NCBI RefSeq assembly: GCF_001678495.1
Contig: NZ_JTJL01000009.1
Coordinates: 1-42,504, forward strand
Origin: Gallibacterium salpingitidis
GTDB taxonomy: Bacteria; Pseudomonadota; Gammaproteobacteria; Enterobacterales; Pasteurellaceae
Length of the DNA: 42,504 bases
Reading direction: 5' to 3'
The translations under genes were made by a program, and so were the position numbers. The notes beneath the pieces were generated by a model. The model had not been told where the DNA came from and ran no database searches. It saw only the letters and a program-made list of their open reading frames with translations. Numbering within the stretch: position 1 is the stretch's first letter; each line of letters starts with the position of its first letter. This document shows, piece after piece, positions 8,915 through 18,334 of the stretch.

Positions 8915-10918
8915 ATGAAGTTCAAGAGAATTGCACAGAGTATTATCATCGGCTATCTATTTACTAATGTACCTGCATGGGCAGTTAAACCGGATATTAA
9001 TGCGGATAAGATTGTCCTGCCGACAGCAACGGAAGCAAATTCGATTGAGGCAAAACGCGTTACGGCCAGATTAATCCAATCACATTATAAAAAGTTTACG
9101 CTTGATGATGCGATGTCAGAAAAGATCTTTAATCGCTATGTCAATTTTCTTGATTACAGCCATAATACTTTTCTGCAATCAGATATTGATGAATTACGTG
9201 CTAAATATGCAAAACATTTTGATGATGATTTAGTCGCGGGCGATTTATTGGCGGCGTTTGATATGTATAAATTATTACAAGAGCGCCGTTATCAACGTTA
9301 CAGCTATGCACTTTCTTTATTAGATAAAGAGCCGAATTTAAAAGAAAAAGATCAAATTGAGATTGATCGTAGTAAAGCACCGTTTCCAAAAACTGAGGAA
9401 GAAGCTGATAAACTTTGGAAAGAACGGGTGAAAAACGACATCATTTCAATGCGTTTACAAGGTAAATCTTGGCCACAGATCAAGAAGAAATTGGTTAAAC
9501 GTTATAATTTGGCAATTAAACGTCTTACCCAAACCAAAGCAGACGATGTTACCCAATTATTCTTAAACTCTTTTGCAAGAGAGTTAGATCCGCATACAAG
9601 TTATCTTTCACCACGTAATGCGAAAAGTTTCCAAGAGGATATGAATTTATCATTGGAAGGTATTGGGGCAACCTTACAATCTGAAGATGATGAAACTATT
9701 ATCAAATCATTAGTTCCAGGTGCACCAGCAGATAAAAGTAAGAAAATTAAAGCTGGCGATAAAATTGTTGGTGTTGGACAAGGTAATAAAGGCGAAATTG
9801 AAGATGTGGTTGGCTGGCGTCTTGATGATGTTGTAGAGAAAATCAAAGGTAAAAAAGGTACCACAGTACGTCTTGAAATTGAACCAGCGAAAGGCGGAAA
9901 AACCAAAATTATCACTTTAGTACGCGATAAAGTAAGAATTGAAGATCGTGCAGCGAAATTAAAAGTGGAAAAAGTTGATGACAAGAATATTGCTGTTATC
10001 ACAATTCCTAGTTTCTATAATGGCTTAACTGCAGATGTAGTTAAATTATTAAATGAAATGAAAGAGAAAAAAGCCGACGCATTAGTTATTGATTTGCGTA
10101 ATAACGGTGGTGGTTCATTACCAGAAGTTGTTAATTTAAGTGGTTTATTTATTACTGATGGTCCAGTAGTACAAGTGCGTGATGCATTTAATCGTATTCG
10201 TGTGCATGAAGATCTTGATCCACAAGAATTATATAATGGCCCAATGATTGTGGTGGTGGATCGTTTTAGTGCTTCAGCATCAGAAATTTTCTCTGCGGCA
10301 ATGCAAGATTATGGTCGAGCAATTATTGTTGGGCAAAATACCTTTGGTAAAGGAACCGTACAACAAAGTCGCCCATTAAACTTTATTTATGATACTGATC
10401 CAACTCCATTGGGAGCAATTCAATATACCATTCAAAAATTCTATCGTATTAATGGTGGTAGTACACAATTAAAAGGTGTCGCGCCGGATATTAAGATCGC
10501 GGAATTGATTGATGAGTCTGAATATGGTGAAAGTAAAGAAGATAATGCTTTAGTATGGGATAAAATTCCAGAAGCTTCTTATAAGAAAGTGAGCGATTTA
10601 TCTTCAATAATTAAAACTTTAACAACGCGTCATCAAGAACGTGTTGCTAACGATCCAGAATTTATTGTATTAAATCAAGATATTGCAACACGTGATCAAC
10701 GTAATGAGCGTAAATTCTTATCATTAAATTTAGATGAAAGAAAAGCTGAAAATGATAAAGATGATGCAAAACGTTTGAAAGATTTGAATGCTAGATTTAA
10801 ACGTGAAGGTAAGAAACCATTGAAGAAATTAGATGACTTACCGAAAGATTATGAAGCGCCAGATTTTGTGTTGAAAGAAGTAGAACATATGGCAGCAGAT
10901 ATGTTATCTGATAAATAA
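8915..10918 (+). CDS. prc: Carboxy-terminal processing protease Prc (Tsp)
   Basis: A periplasmic protease that degrades proteins with nonpolar C termini and controls peptidoglycan hydrolase levels. Its 667 residues (E. coli 682) begin with a signal peptide, likely cleaved after PAWA (residue 23). A PDZ domain spans about 243-325 and an S41 protease core follows. By spacing to the E. coli enzyme, the catalytic Ser-Lys pair is S454 (in SASASEIF) and K479 (in TFGKGTVQQ). The C-terminal Lys-rich helical region is typical of Prc. It is probably co-transcribed with proQ. Confidence 0.95.
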   Translation: MKFKRIAQSIIIGYLFTNVPAWAVKPDINADKIVLPTATEANSIEAKRVTARLIQSHYKKFTLDDAMSEKIFNRYVNFLDYSHNTFLQSDIDELRAKYAKHFDDDLVAGDLLAAFDMYKLLQERRYQRYSYALSLLDKEPNLKEKDQIEIDRSKAPFPKTEEEADKLWKERVKNDIISMRLQGKSWPQIKKKLVKRYNLAIKRLTQTKADDVTQLFLNSFARELDPHTSYLSPRNAKSFQEDMNLSLEGIGATLQSEDDETIIKSLVPGAPADKSKKIKAGDKIVGVGQGNKGEIEDVVGWRLDDVVEKIKGKKGTTVRLEIEPAKGGKTKIITLVRDKVRIEDRAAKLKVEKVDDKNIAVITIPSFYNGLTADVVKLLNEMKEKKADALVIDLRNNGGGSLPEVVNLSGLFITDGPVVQVRDAFNRIRVHEDLDPQELYNGPMIVVVDRFSASASEIFSAAMQDYGRAIIVGQNTFGKGTVQQSRPLNFIYDTDPTPLGAIQYTIQKFYRINGGSTQLKGVAPDIKIAELIDESEYGESKEDNALVWDKIPEASYKKVSDLSSIIKTLTTRHQERVANDPEFIVLNQDIATRDQRNERKFLSLNLDERKAENDKDDAKRLKDLNARFKREGKKPLKKLDDLPKDYEAPDFVLKEVEHMAADMLSDK

Positions 10919-10939
10919 ATCTAATTTTATCTGTTAAAA

Positions 10940-10962
10940 ATCGCCTCCTAAGTGGAGGCGAT
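10940..10962 (+). terminator. Hairpin after prc
   Basis: Perfect 9-bp stem ATCGCCTCC/GGAGGCGAT with a 5-nt loop, 21 bp after the prc stop. No good T-run follows, so termination strength is uncertain. It separates prc from the distal end of CRISPR array 1. Confidence 0.55.
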
Positions 10963-11017
10963 AATACAATTTGGTGGAATCAAACCTCAAAATATATCAA
11001 TTTCATATACAATACTG

Positions 11018-12125
11018 TTTTTAAGCTGCCTATGCGGCAGTAAACAAACTGGCTCTCAAGGACCTAAAGGAGACCCCTTTCTAAGCTGCCTATGCGGCAG
11101 TAAACTTTAAATCCTCTTGACTTACGCTGCCCGAAATTTTCTAAGCTGCCTATGCGGCAGTAAACGGTAATCCACCATCTTATCGACCATATAACGCTTT
11201 CTAAGCTGCCTATGCGGCAGTAAACGATCATGTGGTAAATTTTCATATTCAGAAATATTTCTAAGCTGCCTATGCGGCAGTAAACCATACATCATCACGT
11301 AGCTCACAAACGAACGCTTTCTAAGCTGCCTATGCGGCAGTAAACCACGTCGTGAAAAAGTGTTTGATCCGGTAAAATTTCTAAGCTGCCTATGCGGCAG
11401 TAAACAGAAACAGAATTATCTAGCGATCAGATGAAATTTTCTAAGCTGCCTATGCGGCAGTAAACACCATCATTATCCACTAAAGATAAGATAACTTTTT
11501 CTAAGCTGCCTATGCGGCAGTAAACTCCGAGGATTTGTTATTGAAAAATTACCTGAATTTCTAAGCTGCCTATGCGGCAGTAAACTTATTATAAATGAAC
11601 AAGATTTGTTCCGCCGTTTTCTAAGCTGCCTATGCGGCAGTAAACAAATACCGTGTTTTAAATCAGGGTTGGTATCATTTCTAAGCTGCCTATGCGGCAG
11701 TAAACTAGATAAATCTATATTATCTGGATTGACAAAATTTCTAAGCTGCCTATGCGGCAGTAAACTGTTACTTTTACCATAGAAGAGCTGAAAATCATTT
11801 CTAAGCTGCCTATGCGGCAGTAAACGTGCTGGTTTCTATTACAAGTCAAAAAATACATTTCTAAGCTGCCTATGCGGCAGTAAACTGTAGCAGAAGGCGC
11901 TTCTGGTTCTACAAATTTTTCTAAGCTGCCTATGCGGCAGTAAACTATAGGTTTATGTCAGTTTGGCTATCTTTATTTTTCTAAGCTGCCTATGCGGCAG
12001 TAAACTAAAGAAATGTGAACTACCTATACGGCAGTAATTTCTAAGCTGCCTATGCGGCAGTAAACCCATTTCCATAAATAAAGCTCCAACTTTCAAATTT
12101 CTAAGCTGCCTATGCGGCAGTAAAC
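11018..12125 (-). CRISPR. CRISPR array 1, type I-F-like: 19 repeats, 18 spacers
   Basis: Repeats of 28 nt recur every 60 bp with 32-nt spacers throughout. Read on the plus strand they have TTTCTAAG, the core CTGCCTATGCGGCAG and the end TAAAC. The first unit (11018-11045) has one change (C to T at position 4), the usual decay of the oldest end. The leader lies on the right, so transcription is on the minus strand. The RNA repeat then begins GUUUA, has the hairpin CUGCC-GCAUA-GGCAG and ends in the 8-nt handle CUUAGAAA left by Cas6f. This is the I-F architecture. No cas gene lies nearby. Several spacers read as open frames, as expected for phage coding targets. Spacer 17 (12006-12037) mimics a repeat. 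Confidence 0.99.
12006..12037 (-). other. Repeat-mimicking spacer 17 of array 1
   Basis: The second spacer from the leader. On the minus strand it starts TTACTGCCGTATAGGTAG, a hairpin CUGCC-GUAUA-GGUAG with one G-U pair. The array's own repeats have the loop GCAUA and the closing arm GGCAG. It occupies a normal 32-nt spacer slot between two perfect repeats, so it is not a decayed repeat. Its origin is discussed under findings. Confidence 0.9.
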
Positions 12126-12258
12126 TAGACCATAAATTACCGTAATCCCTTAAATAACAAGGATCACAGTAAAAATTTAGTTGTTAACCCTTTTTCTGTC
12201 AAACTAATAAAATTAATGGAAAATCAATTGGTTATATCAAGGGAAAAAATAAGGGTAA
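12126..12258 (-). promoter_or_regulatory. Leader of CRISPR array 1 with IHF site and promoter
   Basis: Counting from the last repeat base (12125), ACCCT starts at +62 (12187), a perfect IHF consensus WATCAANNNNTTR at +97 (12222-12234), and AAGGGTAA at +126 (12251). The same three motifs recur at the same distances in the leaders of arrays 2 and 3. A minus-strand promoter is visible: -35 TTGACA (complement of 12197-12202) and -10 TAAATT (complement of 12174-12179), 17 bp apart. It would drive pre-crRNA from about 45 nt upstream of the first repeat. IHF bending of leaders is known to be needed for spacer acquisition in I-F and I-E systems. Confidence 0.8.
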
Positions 12259-12290
12259 TTGATAAGGAAGAGAGATTACTTATTAAGAAT

Positions 12291-12334
12291 AAAAAAACTG
12301 CACCTTCCAGTTGAAGCCAACTTTTACGGTGCAG
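12291..12334 (-). terminator. Terminator of glnK-amtB
   Basis: On the minus strand, stem CTGCACC/GGTGCAG (12298-12304 and 12328-12334) encloses a second small hairpin AGTTG-GCTT-CAACT. It is followed by seven T (12291-12297). It lies 54 bp beyond the amtB stop. Confidence 0.85.
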
Positions 12335-12387
12335 AAAGATTGTCAATAACAACTACTATGCTTAATTAAATTATTTAATATTCCTGA

Positions 12388-13680
12388 TTATTCTAGACGT
12401 TCACCATGAGAGATTAAGTCAAGACCTTGGCGTTCCTCATCAGATGAGACTCTAATATCAGTGAATTTACTCATTACCCATAGGATTAAGAAAGACATCA
12501 CACTACTATAAACTAAAGTAATTACAACACTTTCTACTTGGGCAAGTACACTTGCTCCACCGCCAGTAATATCTGTTGATACGAATACACCTGTTAATAC
12601 TGCACCAGCGATACCGCCAATACCATGGATACCAAAGGCATCAAGTGAATCATCATAACCCAATTTATATTTAATTTTAGTGACTGCAATAAAGCATACT
12701 GCGCTAGTAATTACACCAATCCATACGGCACTTTGTGGTGAAACAAAACCTGCTGCTGGAGTAATACCAACCAATCCTGCTACAGCACCAGAAGCTAAAC
12801 CTAATGCTGATGGTTTATGTTTGCTAAGAACTTCACATACCATCCAAGTTAATGCAGCTACTGCGGCAGCGATTTGTGTGGTAGCTAATGCCATCCCCGC
12901 GCGGCTATCGGCAGCAAGAGCAGAACCTGCGTTGAAACCAAACCAACCAATCCAAAGCATCGCACAACCAATTAAGGTTAAAGCAAGGTTGTATGGAGGC
13001 ATTGCATCTTTACCATAGCCAATACGTTTACCAATAAAGAGTGCTGCACAAAGACCTGCGACACCTGCATTGATATGAATAACTGTACCACCAGCATAGT
13101 CTAAAACGCCATCTTCTGCTAACCAACCACCGATACTCCAAACCCAGTGGGCTGTTGGTACATAAACGAGTAATGTCCAAATACCGACGAAAACTAATAC
13201 CGCACCAAATTTAATTCTTTCTGCAAATGCACCAGTAATAATTGCACCAGCAATAATTGCAAAAGCCATTTGGAACACCATAAATGCTGATTCTGGAATT
13301 GAACCTGCGCCTGGATATACGGTTAATTTTTCTTGTTCAGTAAAGACATTTAAACCACTTAAGAACAGACGATCTAAGCCACCAATAAATGGATTGTTTG
13401 GTGTAAATGCTAAACTGTAACCGCAAACGATCCAAATCACCGCAACTAAGCAGCAGATGGCAAAACTTTGTACCATTGTTGCGAGAATATTTTTCTTACG
13501 TACCATACCAGCATAAAAGAGTGCTAATCCTGGAATTGTCATAAATAAGACTAAAATTGCAGCCAGCATAACCCATGCGGTATCACCTGCACTAATGACT
13601 GATGTAGGTTGTACCCAGTCCGAAAGATCAGCGTGTGCTGTCATTGGCAGTAAAGCCATTAACCAATGGTATCGTTTCAT
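12388..13680 (-). CDS. amtB: Ammonium transporter AmtB
   Basis: An inner-membrane channel for ammonia/ammonium. The 430 residues (E. coli 428) begin with a signal peptide (cleavage near THA at about 17, as for E. coli AmtB), followed by eleven predicted membrane helices. Family segments include GLALFYAGMVRKKN, PNNPFIGGLDR, GGTVIHINAGVAGL (with the first pore His), WIGWFGFNAGSALAA and DAFGIHGIGGIAGA (second pore His). It is the second gene of the glnK-amtB operon, 45 bp after glnK, so PII binding can block the channel when nitrogen is plentiful. Confidence 0.96.
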   Translation of the reverse strand: MKRYHWLMALLPMTAHADLSDWVQPTSVISAGDTAWVMLAAILVLFMTIPGLALFYAGMVRKKNILATMVQSFAICCLVAVIWIVCGYSLAFTPNNPFIGGLDRLFLSGLNVFTEQEKLTVYPGAGSIPESAFMVFQMAFAIIAGAIITGAFAERIKFGAVLVFVGIWTLLVYVPTAHWVWSIGGWLAEDGVLDYAGGTVIHINAGVAGLCAALFIGKRIGYGKDAMPPYNLALTLIGCAMLWIGWFGFNAGSALAADSRAGMALATTQIAAAVAALTWMVCEVLSKHKPSALGLASGAVAGLVGITPAAGFVSPQSAVWIGVITSAVCFIAVTKIKYKLGYDDSLDAFGIHGIGGIAGAVLTGVFVSTDITGGGASVLAQVESVVITLVYSSVMSFLILWVMSKFTDIRVSSDEERQGLDLISHGERLE

Positions 13681-13725
13681 TTTTACTTCCCCTAAGTCGT
13701 GTTGTGTTTCTATTATTAAAATAAA

Positions 13726-14441
<716 letters not shown>

Positions 14442-15245
14442 ATGAATAGTTTGACTAAAATTGCATTTTATCCAATCAAATCAATTCAACCTTGTTTTAC
14501 GTTACAAAGTTATGTACAACTGCATGGGCTTAGTTTTGATCGAGAATTTATGCTGACCGATCCCGCTGGTACATTTATTACAGCGCGAAAATATGGTGAG
14601 TTATACCGTTTTTCAGCTTATCCAATTGCGCAAGGGATAATAGTTCGTCATCAAGATGGTAGTGAGATAGTAATTCGTTATCAAGATTTTTCCGAACAGC
14701 AAGAGTGTGAGGTATGGGGAAATCATTTCCCTTCTTATGTGGCACCAGAGCATATTAACCAATGGTTTAGTGAAAAATTACAAACGGAAGTAATGTTACG
14801 TTGGTTAGGCGAACGAGATCAGCGTTTTATTAAACGTTTTCCAGAACATAGTGTGTCATTTGCAGATGGTTATCCATTATTGCTAGTGAGCGAAAGTTCT
14901 TTTACTGCAGTGCAGCAAGCTTGCCCTGTGCCCATTACGATTGATCAATTTCGTAGTAACTTAATTGTTACTGGAGAAACGGCGTTTGCGGAAGAAAATT
15001 GGCATACCATTAAGATTGGTAGCGTAGAATTTTTGAACGCCAAATTATGTGCTCGTTGTATTTTAACAACGAGAAATTTAGCAACGGCAGAATTAGAAGC
15101 AAAATGTGAACCTTTCCGTACCTTGAAAAAAATTCACAAGAGTGAGGAAGGAGAACCGTTATTTGGTATCAATTTAATTCCACTAAATAGTGGTGTTATT
15201 CGTGTTGGTGATAAAGTAGAAGTTTTACAGTACAAAAAGGAATAA
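14442..15245 (+). CDS. MOSC domain protein, YcbX-like, lacking the ferredoxin domain
   Basis: The chosen start (ATG after AGAAGAGGAA) gives 267 residues. The N-terminal beta-barrel (LTKIAFYPIKSIQ and LSFDREFMLTD, about 1-90) and the MOSC domain (about 110-262, with FRSNLIVTGE and LCARCILTTRN carrying the conserved Cys) match E. coli YcbX. YcbX reduces N-hydroxylated bases with molybdenum cofactor but is 369 residues, with a C-terminal 2Fe-2S ferredoxin domain. That domain is absent here, so electrons must come from a separate protein or the activity differs. Upstream in-frame codons from TTG at 14349 are unlike the family. Confidence 0.85.
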   Translation: MNSLTKIAFYPIKSIQPCFTLQSYVQLHGLSFDREFMLTDPAGTFITARKYGELYRFSAYPIAQGIIVRHQDGSEIVIRYQDFSEQQECEVWGNHFPSYVAPEHINQWFSEKLQTEVMLRWLGERDQRFIKRFPEHSVSFADGYPLLLVSESSFTAVQQACPVPITIDQFRSNLIVTGETAFAEENWHTIKIGSVEFLNAKLCARCILTTRNLATAELEAKCEPFRTLKKIHKSEEGEPLFGINLIPLNSGVIRVGDKVEVLQYKKE

Positions 15246-15312
15246 AGTGTTTGTAAATGATTTGTTAAGAGCATAAGATAGGGATATCCCTATCTTCATT
15301 TGTATAAAATCA

Positions 15313-16482
15313 ATGATTACGCTTCGTTCCAGAGAGTTTTATTTAGCGAGTTTTGCGTTAGCATTCTCTTCATTTCTCGTCTTCTGTAACCTCTATTCAG
15401 CTCAGCCAATCTTGGCGGATTTTGCTAAACAATATCAAGTTTCTATTACTATCGCGAACTGGATTTTTGCGGGGGCGTCGCTTGGACTTAGTTTGAGTTT
15501 AATTCCTTGGGCATTATTTGCGGATCGTTTTGGGCGACGCTTAATGATGCAAATTAGCCTTGGTATAACGGCCATTATCGGTATTATTTTATATTTTGTT
15601 GATTCAGTCGGCGCATGGATTTTCTTTAGAGTTGCGCAAGGTGTGGCTTTAGGTGGCTTACCCGCAGTGGCGATTGCTTATATTAGTGAAGAGTTTGAAC
15701 CGAGATCGATTGCTTCAGTCGTAGGCTCCTATATTGCCGCTAATTCATTAGGCGGTATTTCAGGGCGGTTATTAGGTGGATTCTTAGCCGATCACTTTGG
15801 TTTAAATATGCCGATGTTGTTTTGCGGTTTCTTGGCGATAATTGGCGTATTTCTGATTATTTATTGCTTACCAAAAGAGCAGCATTTCCAATTGCAAACA
15901 TTACAATTCAATAATTTGCGCAAAAATTTGTGTGGTCATATTCGTAATCCGAAATTGTGGCGTACCTATTTTATTGGCGGATTAGGTTTTGGGGTTTTTA
16001 TTAATCTCTATTCGGTGGTGAGCTTACGGCTAATTAATGAACCTTACTATTTTTCAACAACACAAGTTTCGTTACTTTTTTTGTGTTACCTTAGCGGTAC
16101 ATTCGCAGCAAGTCTAACAGGAAAATTAACTCAACGTTATTCAGCGTTACGCGGTATGTTTCTTGGCTGGTGTGTATTGTTAATTGGGGTATTGGCTTTG
16201 ATGGCTTCATCATTACCGCTAATTATTATGGCGTTGTTGATTTGTAGTATTGGTTTTTTTACCACACACGCGTTGGCAAGTGGTTGGGTAGGTAAACAAG
16301 CACAACAAGCTAGAGCATTGGCGTCGGCATTATACCTATCATTTTACTATTTTGGTTCTAGTATGGTGGGGTTCTATCTTATCTTCTTATGGCGCCATTT
16401 TTCGTGGGGCAGCGTTATTATCGGTTCAATTTTCTTATTAAGTTTTATTCCAATATGTATTTGGGGAATGAGAAAGCGGTAA
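15313..16482 (+). CDS. MFS transporter, YnfM-like
   Basis: A 389-residue inner-membrane permease with twelve hydrophobic segments. The loop between helices 2 and 3 contains LFADRFGRRLMMQ, the major facilitator signature. The start (REFYLASFALAFSSFLVFCNLYSAQPILADFA) and IANWIFAGASLGLS segment resemble E. coli YnfM, a proton-driven exporter of arabinose-type compounds or drugs. The substrate is unknown. It lies 67 bp after the MOSC gene on the same strand, and the two may be co-transcribed. Confidence 0.85.
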   Translation: MITLRSREFYLASFALAFSSFLVFCNLYSAQPILADFAKQYQVSITIANWIFAGASLGLSLSLIPWALFADRFGRRLMMQISLGITAIIGIILYFVDSVGAWIFFRVAQGVALGGLPAVAIAYISEEFEPRSIASVVGSYIAANSLGGISGRLLGGFLADHFGLNMPMLFCGFLAIIGVFLIIYCLPKEQHFQLQTLQFNNLRKNLCGHIRNPKLWRTYFIGGLGFGVFINLYSVVSLRLINEPYYFSTTQVSLLFLCYLSGTFAASLTGKLTQRYSALRGMFLGWCVLLIGVLALMASSLPLIIMALLICSIGFFTTHALASGWVGKQAQQARALASALYLSFYYFGSSMVGFYLIFLWRHFSWGSVIIGSIFLLSFIPICIWGMRKR

Positions 16483-16622
16483 TACTAGCAACTTACAAAG
16501 AGTAGTTAGGGTTATTACAGAGTAATGTATAATATCAAGTTTAATTGTTTGAATAAGAGCAATTGTAATCGTTAAAATTTTACCTATTATGTTGGGTATT
16601 AAAGTATTGTGATTAAGATAAA

Positions 16623-16662
16623 AAAGTGGTTTTGCTGGAAATGCTAAACCACTTTAATTTTA
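16623..16662. terminator. Bidirectional terminator between the MFS gene and the tannase
   Basis: A perfect 10-bp stem AAAGTGGTTT/AAACCACTTT (16623-16632, 16646-16655) with a 13-nt loop, an A-run on the left and AATTTTATTT on the right. It sits between two convergent genes. Confidence 0.8.
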
Positions 16663-16671
16663 TTTATAGGT

Positions 16672-18210
16672 TCATTTTGTAATGCTGTCTATCCATTGAA
16701 ACAACTCATCTAAATCATAATCACCTGAATGTGGAATTCCCCAGGGGGTTTCATAATTTACCTGTTTCCCAGACATACTTAATTTTATAGCCAGGATAGC
16801 GCCAATTGCATGAGAAGTATCACGATCAGCTGTTCCGACACGAATACGCCAATAATGTGCAGATTTTGGATTATTAATATAATTCATTACATTCATTAAT
16901 TTGATTATCTGAGGATCAGCCATTTCACTAGGCTGTGTTGAGTGCTGTAGTGAATAGGTAGTGAAATGTCTATTATCTATATTGTTAGTACCAAATAAAT
17001 TGTTTTCACCAGAACTAAGGTCAAAGGCATCAAAAGCAGGTGGAGATTTCATGCGTTTTTCTGAATGGATGTAACCATTCCAATCAATATCGATCACTTG
17101 ATGATTTTGCATTTTTATCCAGCTGATATTGGAAAGATCTGCACCATTAGATATAGCTTTATTAGCAGCACGAACAATAACAGATTTTATATACTCTTTA
17201 AATGAGCCATTACCGTTAGAATCTAATGTTAATGTATTACCTTTTTGATCTTTTAATTGAAGTTGATTTATATAAGCAGGAAACTGCTGTTTTAATTCAT
17301 TTGATGTTTTAATTTGCTCAGCATTAAGTGTGCCTTCTAATTTAGGCAATGGTTGAGAGCGATCATTAAATGAAGTAGCATTTAATTTACTCATGTCGAG
17401 ATGACTATATTGATTTAAACCATTAAATTCCCATTCGTAAGCGCTATCTGCATGTTCTAGATTGGTGATGGGGCAATAAGCTGATACAGCAAAAATAGCG
17501 TCACTGGCATTGGCAGCACCAAGCTGATTTAGATAAGCAGAGTAGTCCGTATTATCTCCGCTTGCTCCCAATAAAGCAGATAAAGCTCCACCAGCGCTAG
17601 TACCATTAGAAATGATTTTATTTGCATCGCCGGGCATTCTTGCATCATTGAAATGGAGATAACGGACAGCGGCTTTTAGATCTACAATGGCGGCAGGCGC
17701 TTTACCTGTGTAAGTTTTATTTTGTTGTAAAGTTCGTCCACGTGCACCAACAGTAGCTACAACATAACCTTTGGATAGGGCTGTAACAATTGCATTCGGC
17801 TGTTTTTTTTGCTGAGAAAAGCCTTTAGTATCATAAGTAGCTGCTTTGGCAGGTAGATAACCGCCGACACTATTTGGTAAGAAAATAGGTGCTGTTTGAG
17901 ATGTAAAACCCTGTATAGCCTTATTATGAAAATAGTCTTCTGGAACATAAAAGTTAATGGTTTGATATTCTGGCTCTATAGGATGTTGTACATAAACAAT
18001 TTTTTCAAATGCTCTAAATTTGATTTTTTTACCATTAACGTCAGTTTCGATTGTACGATAATGGTTGCCTTCAAATGTCAATTGATAACCTGATGATGTT
18101 TTATTGAAATAAGGAAGGTGTGCTAAGGGATCAGAATTATCAGCAAAGACATAGTTTGCTGTAAGATTGGATGCGGCAATAATGAGGCCGGTTAATAGAT
18201 TGAATTTCAT
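16672..18210 (-). CDS. Secreted bacterial-type (subtype B) tannase
   Basis: The 512-residue protein has a signal peptide (likely cleavage after YVFA, residue 23) and an alpha/beta-hydrolase fold. The nucleophile is S205 in SNGTSAGGA. D462 (in GTADRDTS) and H494 (in GIPHSGDYD) are 32 residues apart, exactly the spacing of Asp419 and His451 in the Lactobacillus plantarum tannase. Its Ser163-Asp419 distance (256) also matches (257 here). D464 corresponds to the galloyl-binding Asp421, and K388/E402 keep the 14-residue spacing of Lys343/Glu357. These comparisons are from memory. The enzyme would hydrolyse galloyl esters of tannins outside the cytoplasm. Start ATG follows GGTAGGAGCC. It is monocistronic, beside the old end of array 2. 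A feruloyl or other aryl esterase is the alternative. Confidence 0.83.
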   Translation of the reverse strand: MKFNLLTGLIIAASNLTANYVFADNSDPLAHLPYFNKTSSGYQLTFEGNHYRTIETDVNGKKIKFRAFEKIVYVQHPIEPEYQTINFYVPEDYFHNKAIQGFTSQTAPIFLPNSVGGYLPAKAATYDTKGFSQQKKQPNAIVTALSKGYVVATVGARGRTLQQNKTYTGKAPAAIVDLKAAVRYLHFNDARMPGDANKIISNGTSAGGALSALLGASGDNTDYSAYLNQLGAANASDAIFAVSAYCPITNLEHADSAYEWEFNGLNQYSHLDMSKLNATSFNDRSQPLPKLEGTLNAEQIKTSNELKQQFPAYINQLQLKDQKGNTLTLDSNGNGSFKEYIKSVIVRAANKAISNGADLSNISWIKMQNHQVIDIDWNGYIHSEKRMKSPPAFDAFDLSSGENNLFGTNNIDNRHFTTYSLQHSTQPSEMADPQIIKLMNVMNYINNPKSAHYWRIRVGTADRDTSHAIGAILAIKLSMSGKQVNYETPWGIPHSGDYDLDELFQWIDSITK

Positions 18211-18334
18211 TTTGGCTCCTACCTAAATAAAGAAATATAAAGATTTATTGTATAAAGATAGGTGAAAAAGACGAATTGTATTTAATGATAGATATTATCA
18301 GAAAAAAAGATAATTTATTCTTATGTACCTAAAG

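Noticed and set aside
11064..11307. Open frames across array 1 encoding repeated peptides such as VYCRIGSLE
   Set aside because: They are produced by the 60-bp periodicity of CRISPR repeats and spacers; the repeated peptide is just the translated repeat.
12006..12037. Interpretation of the repeat-like spacer as a decayed repeat or an array duplication
   Set aside because: It fills an exact 32-nt spacer slot between two perfect repeats in unbroken 60-bp phase, so it was inserted as a spacer.
12126..12180. An additional repeat-spacer unit beyond the last repeat of array 1
   Set aside because: The 28 bases in the next expected phase do not resemble the repeat; this is leader sequence.
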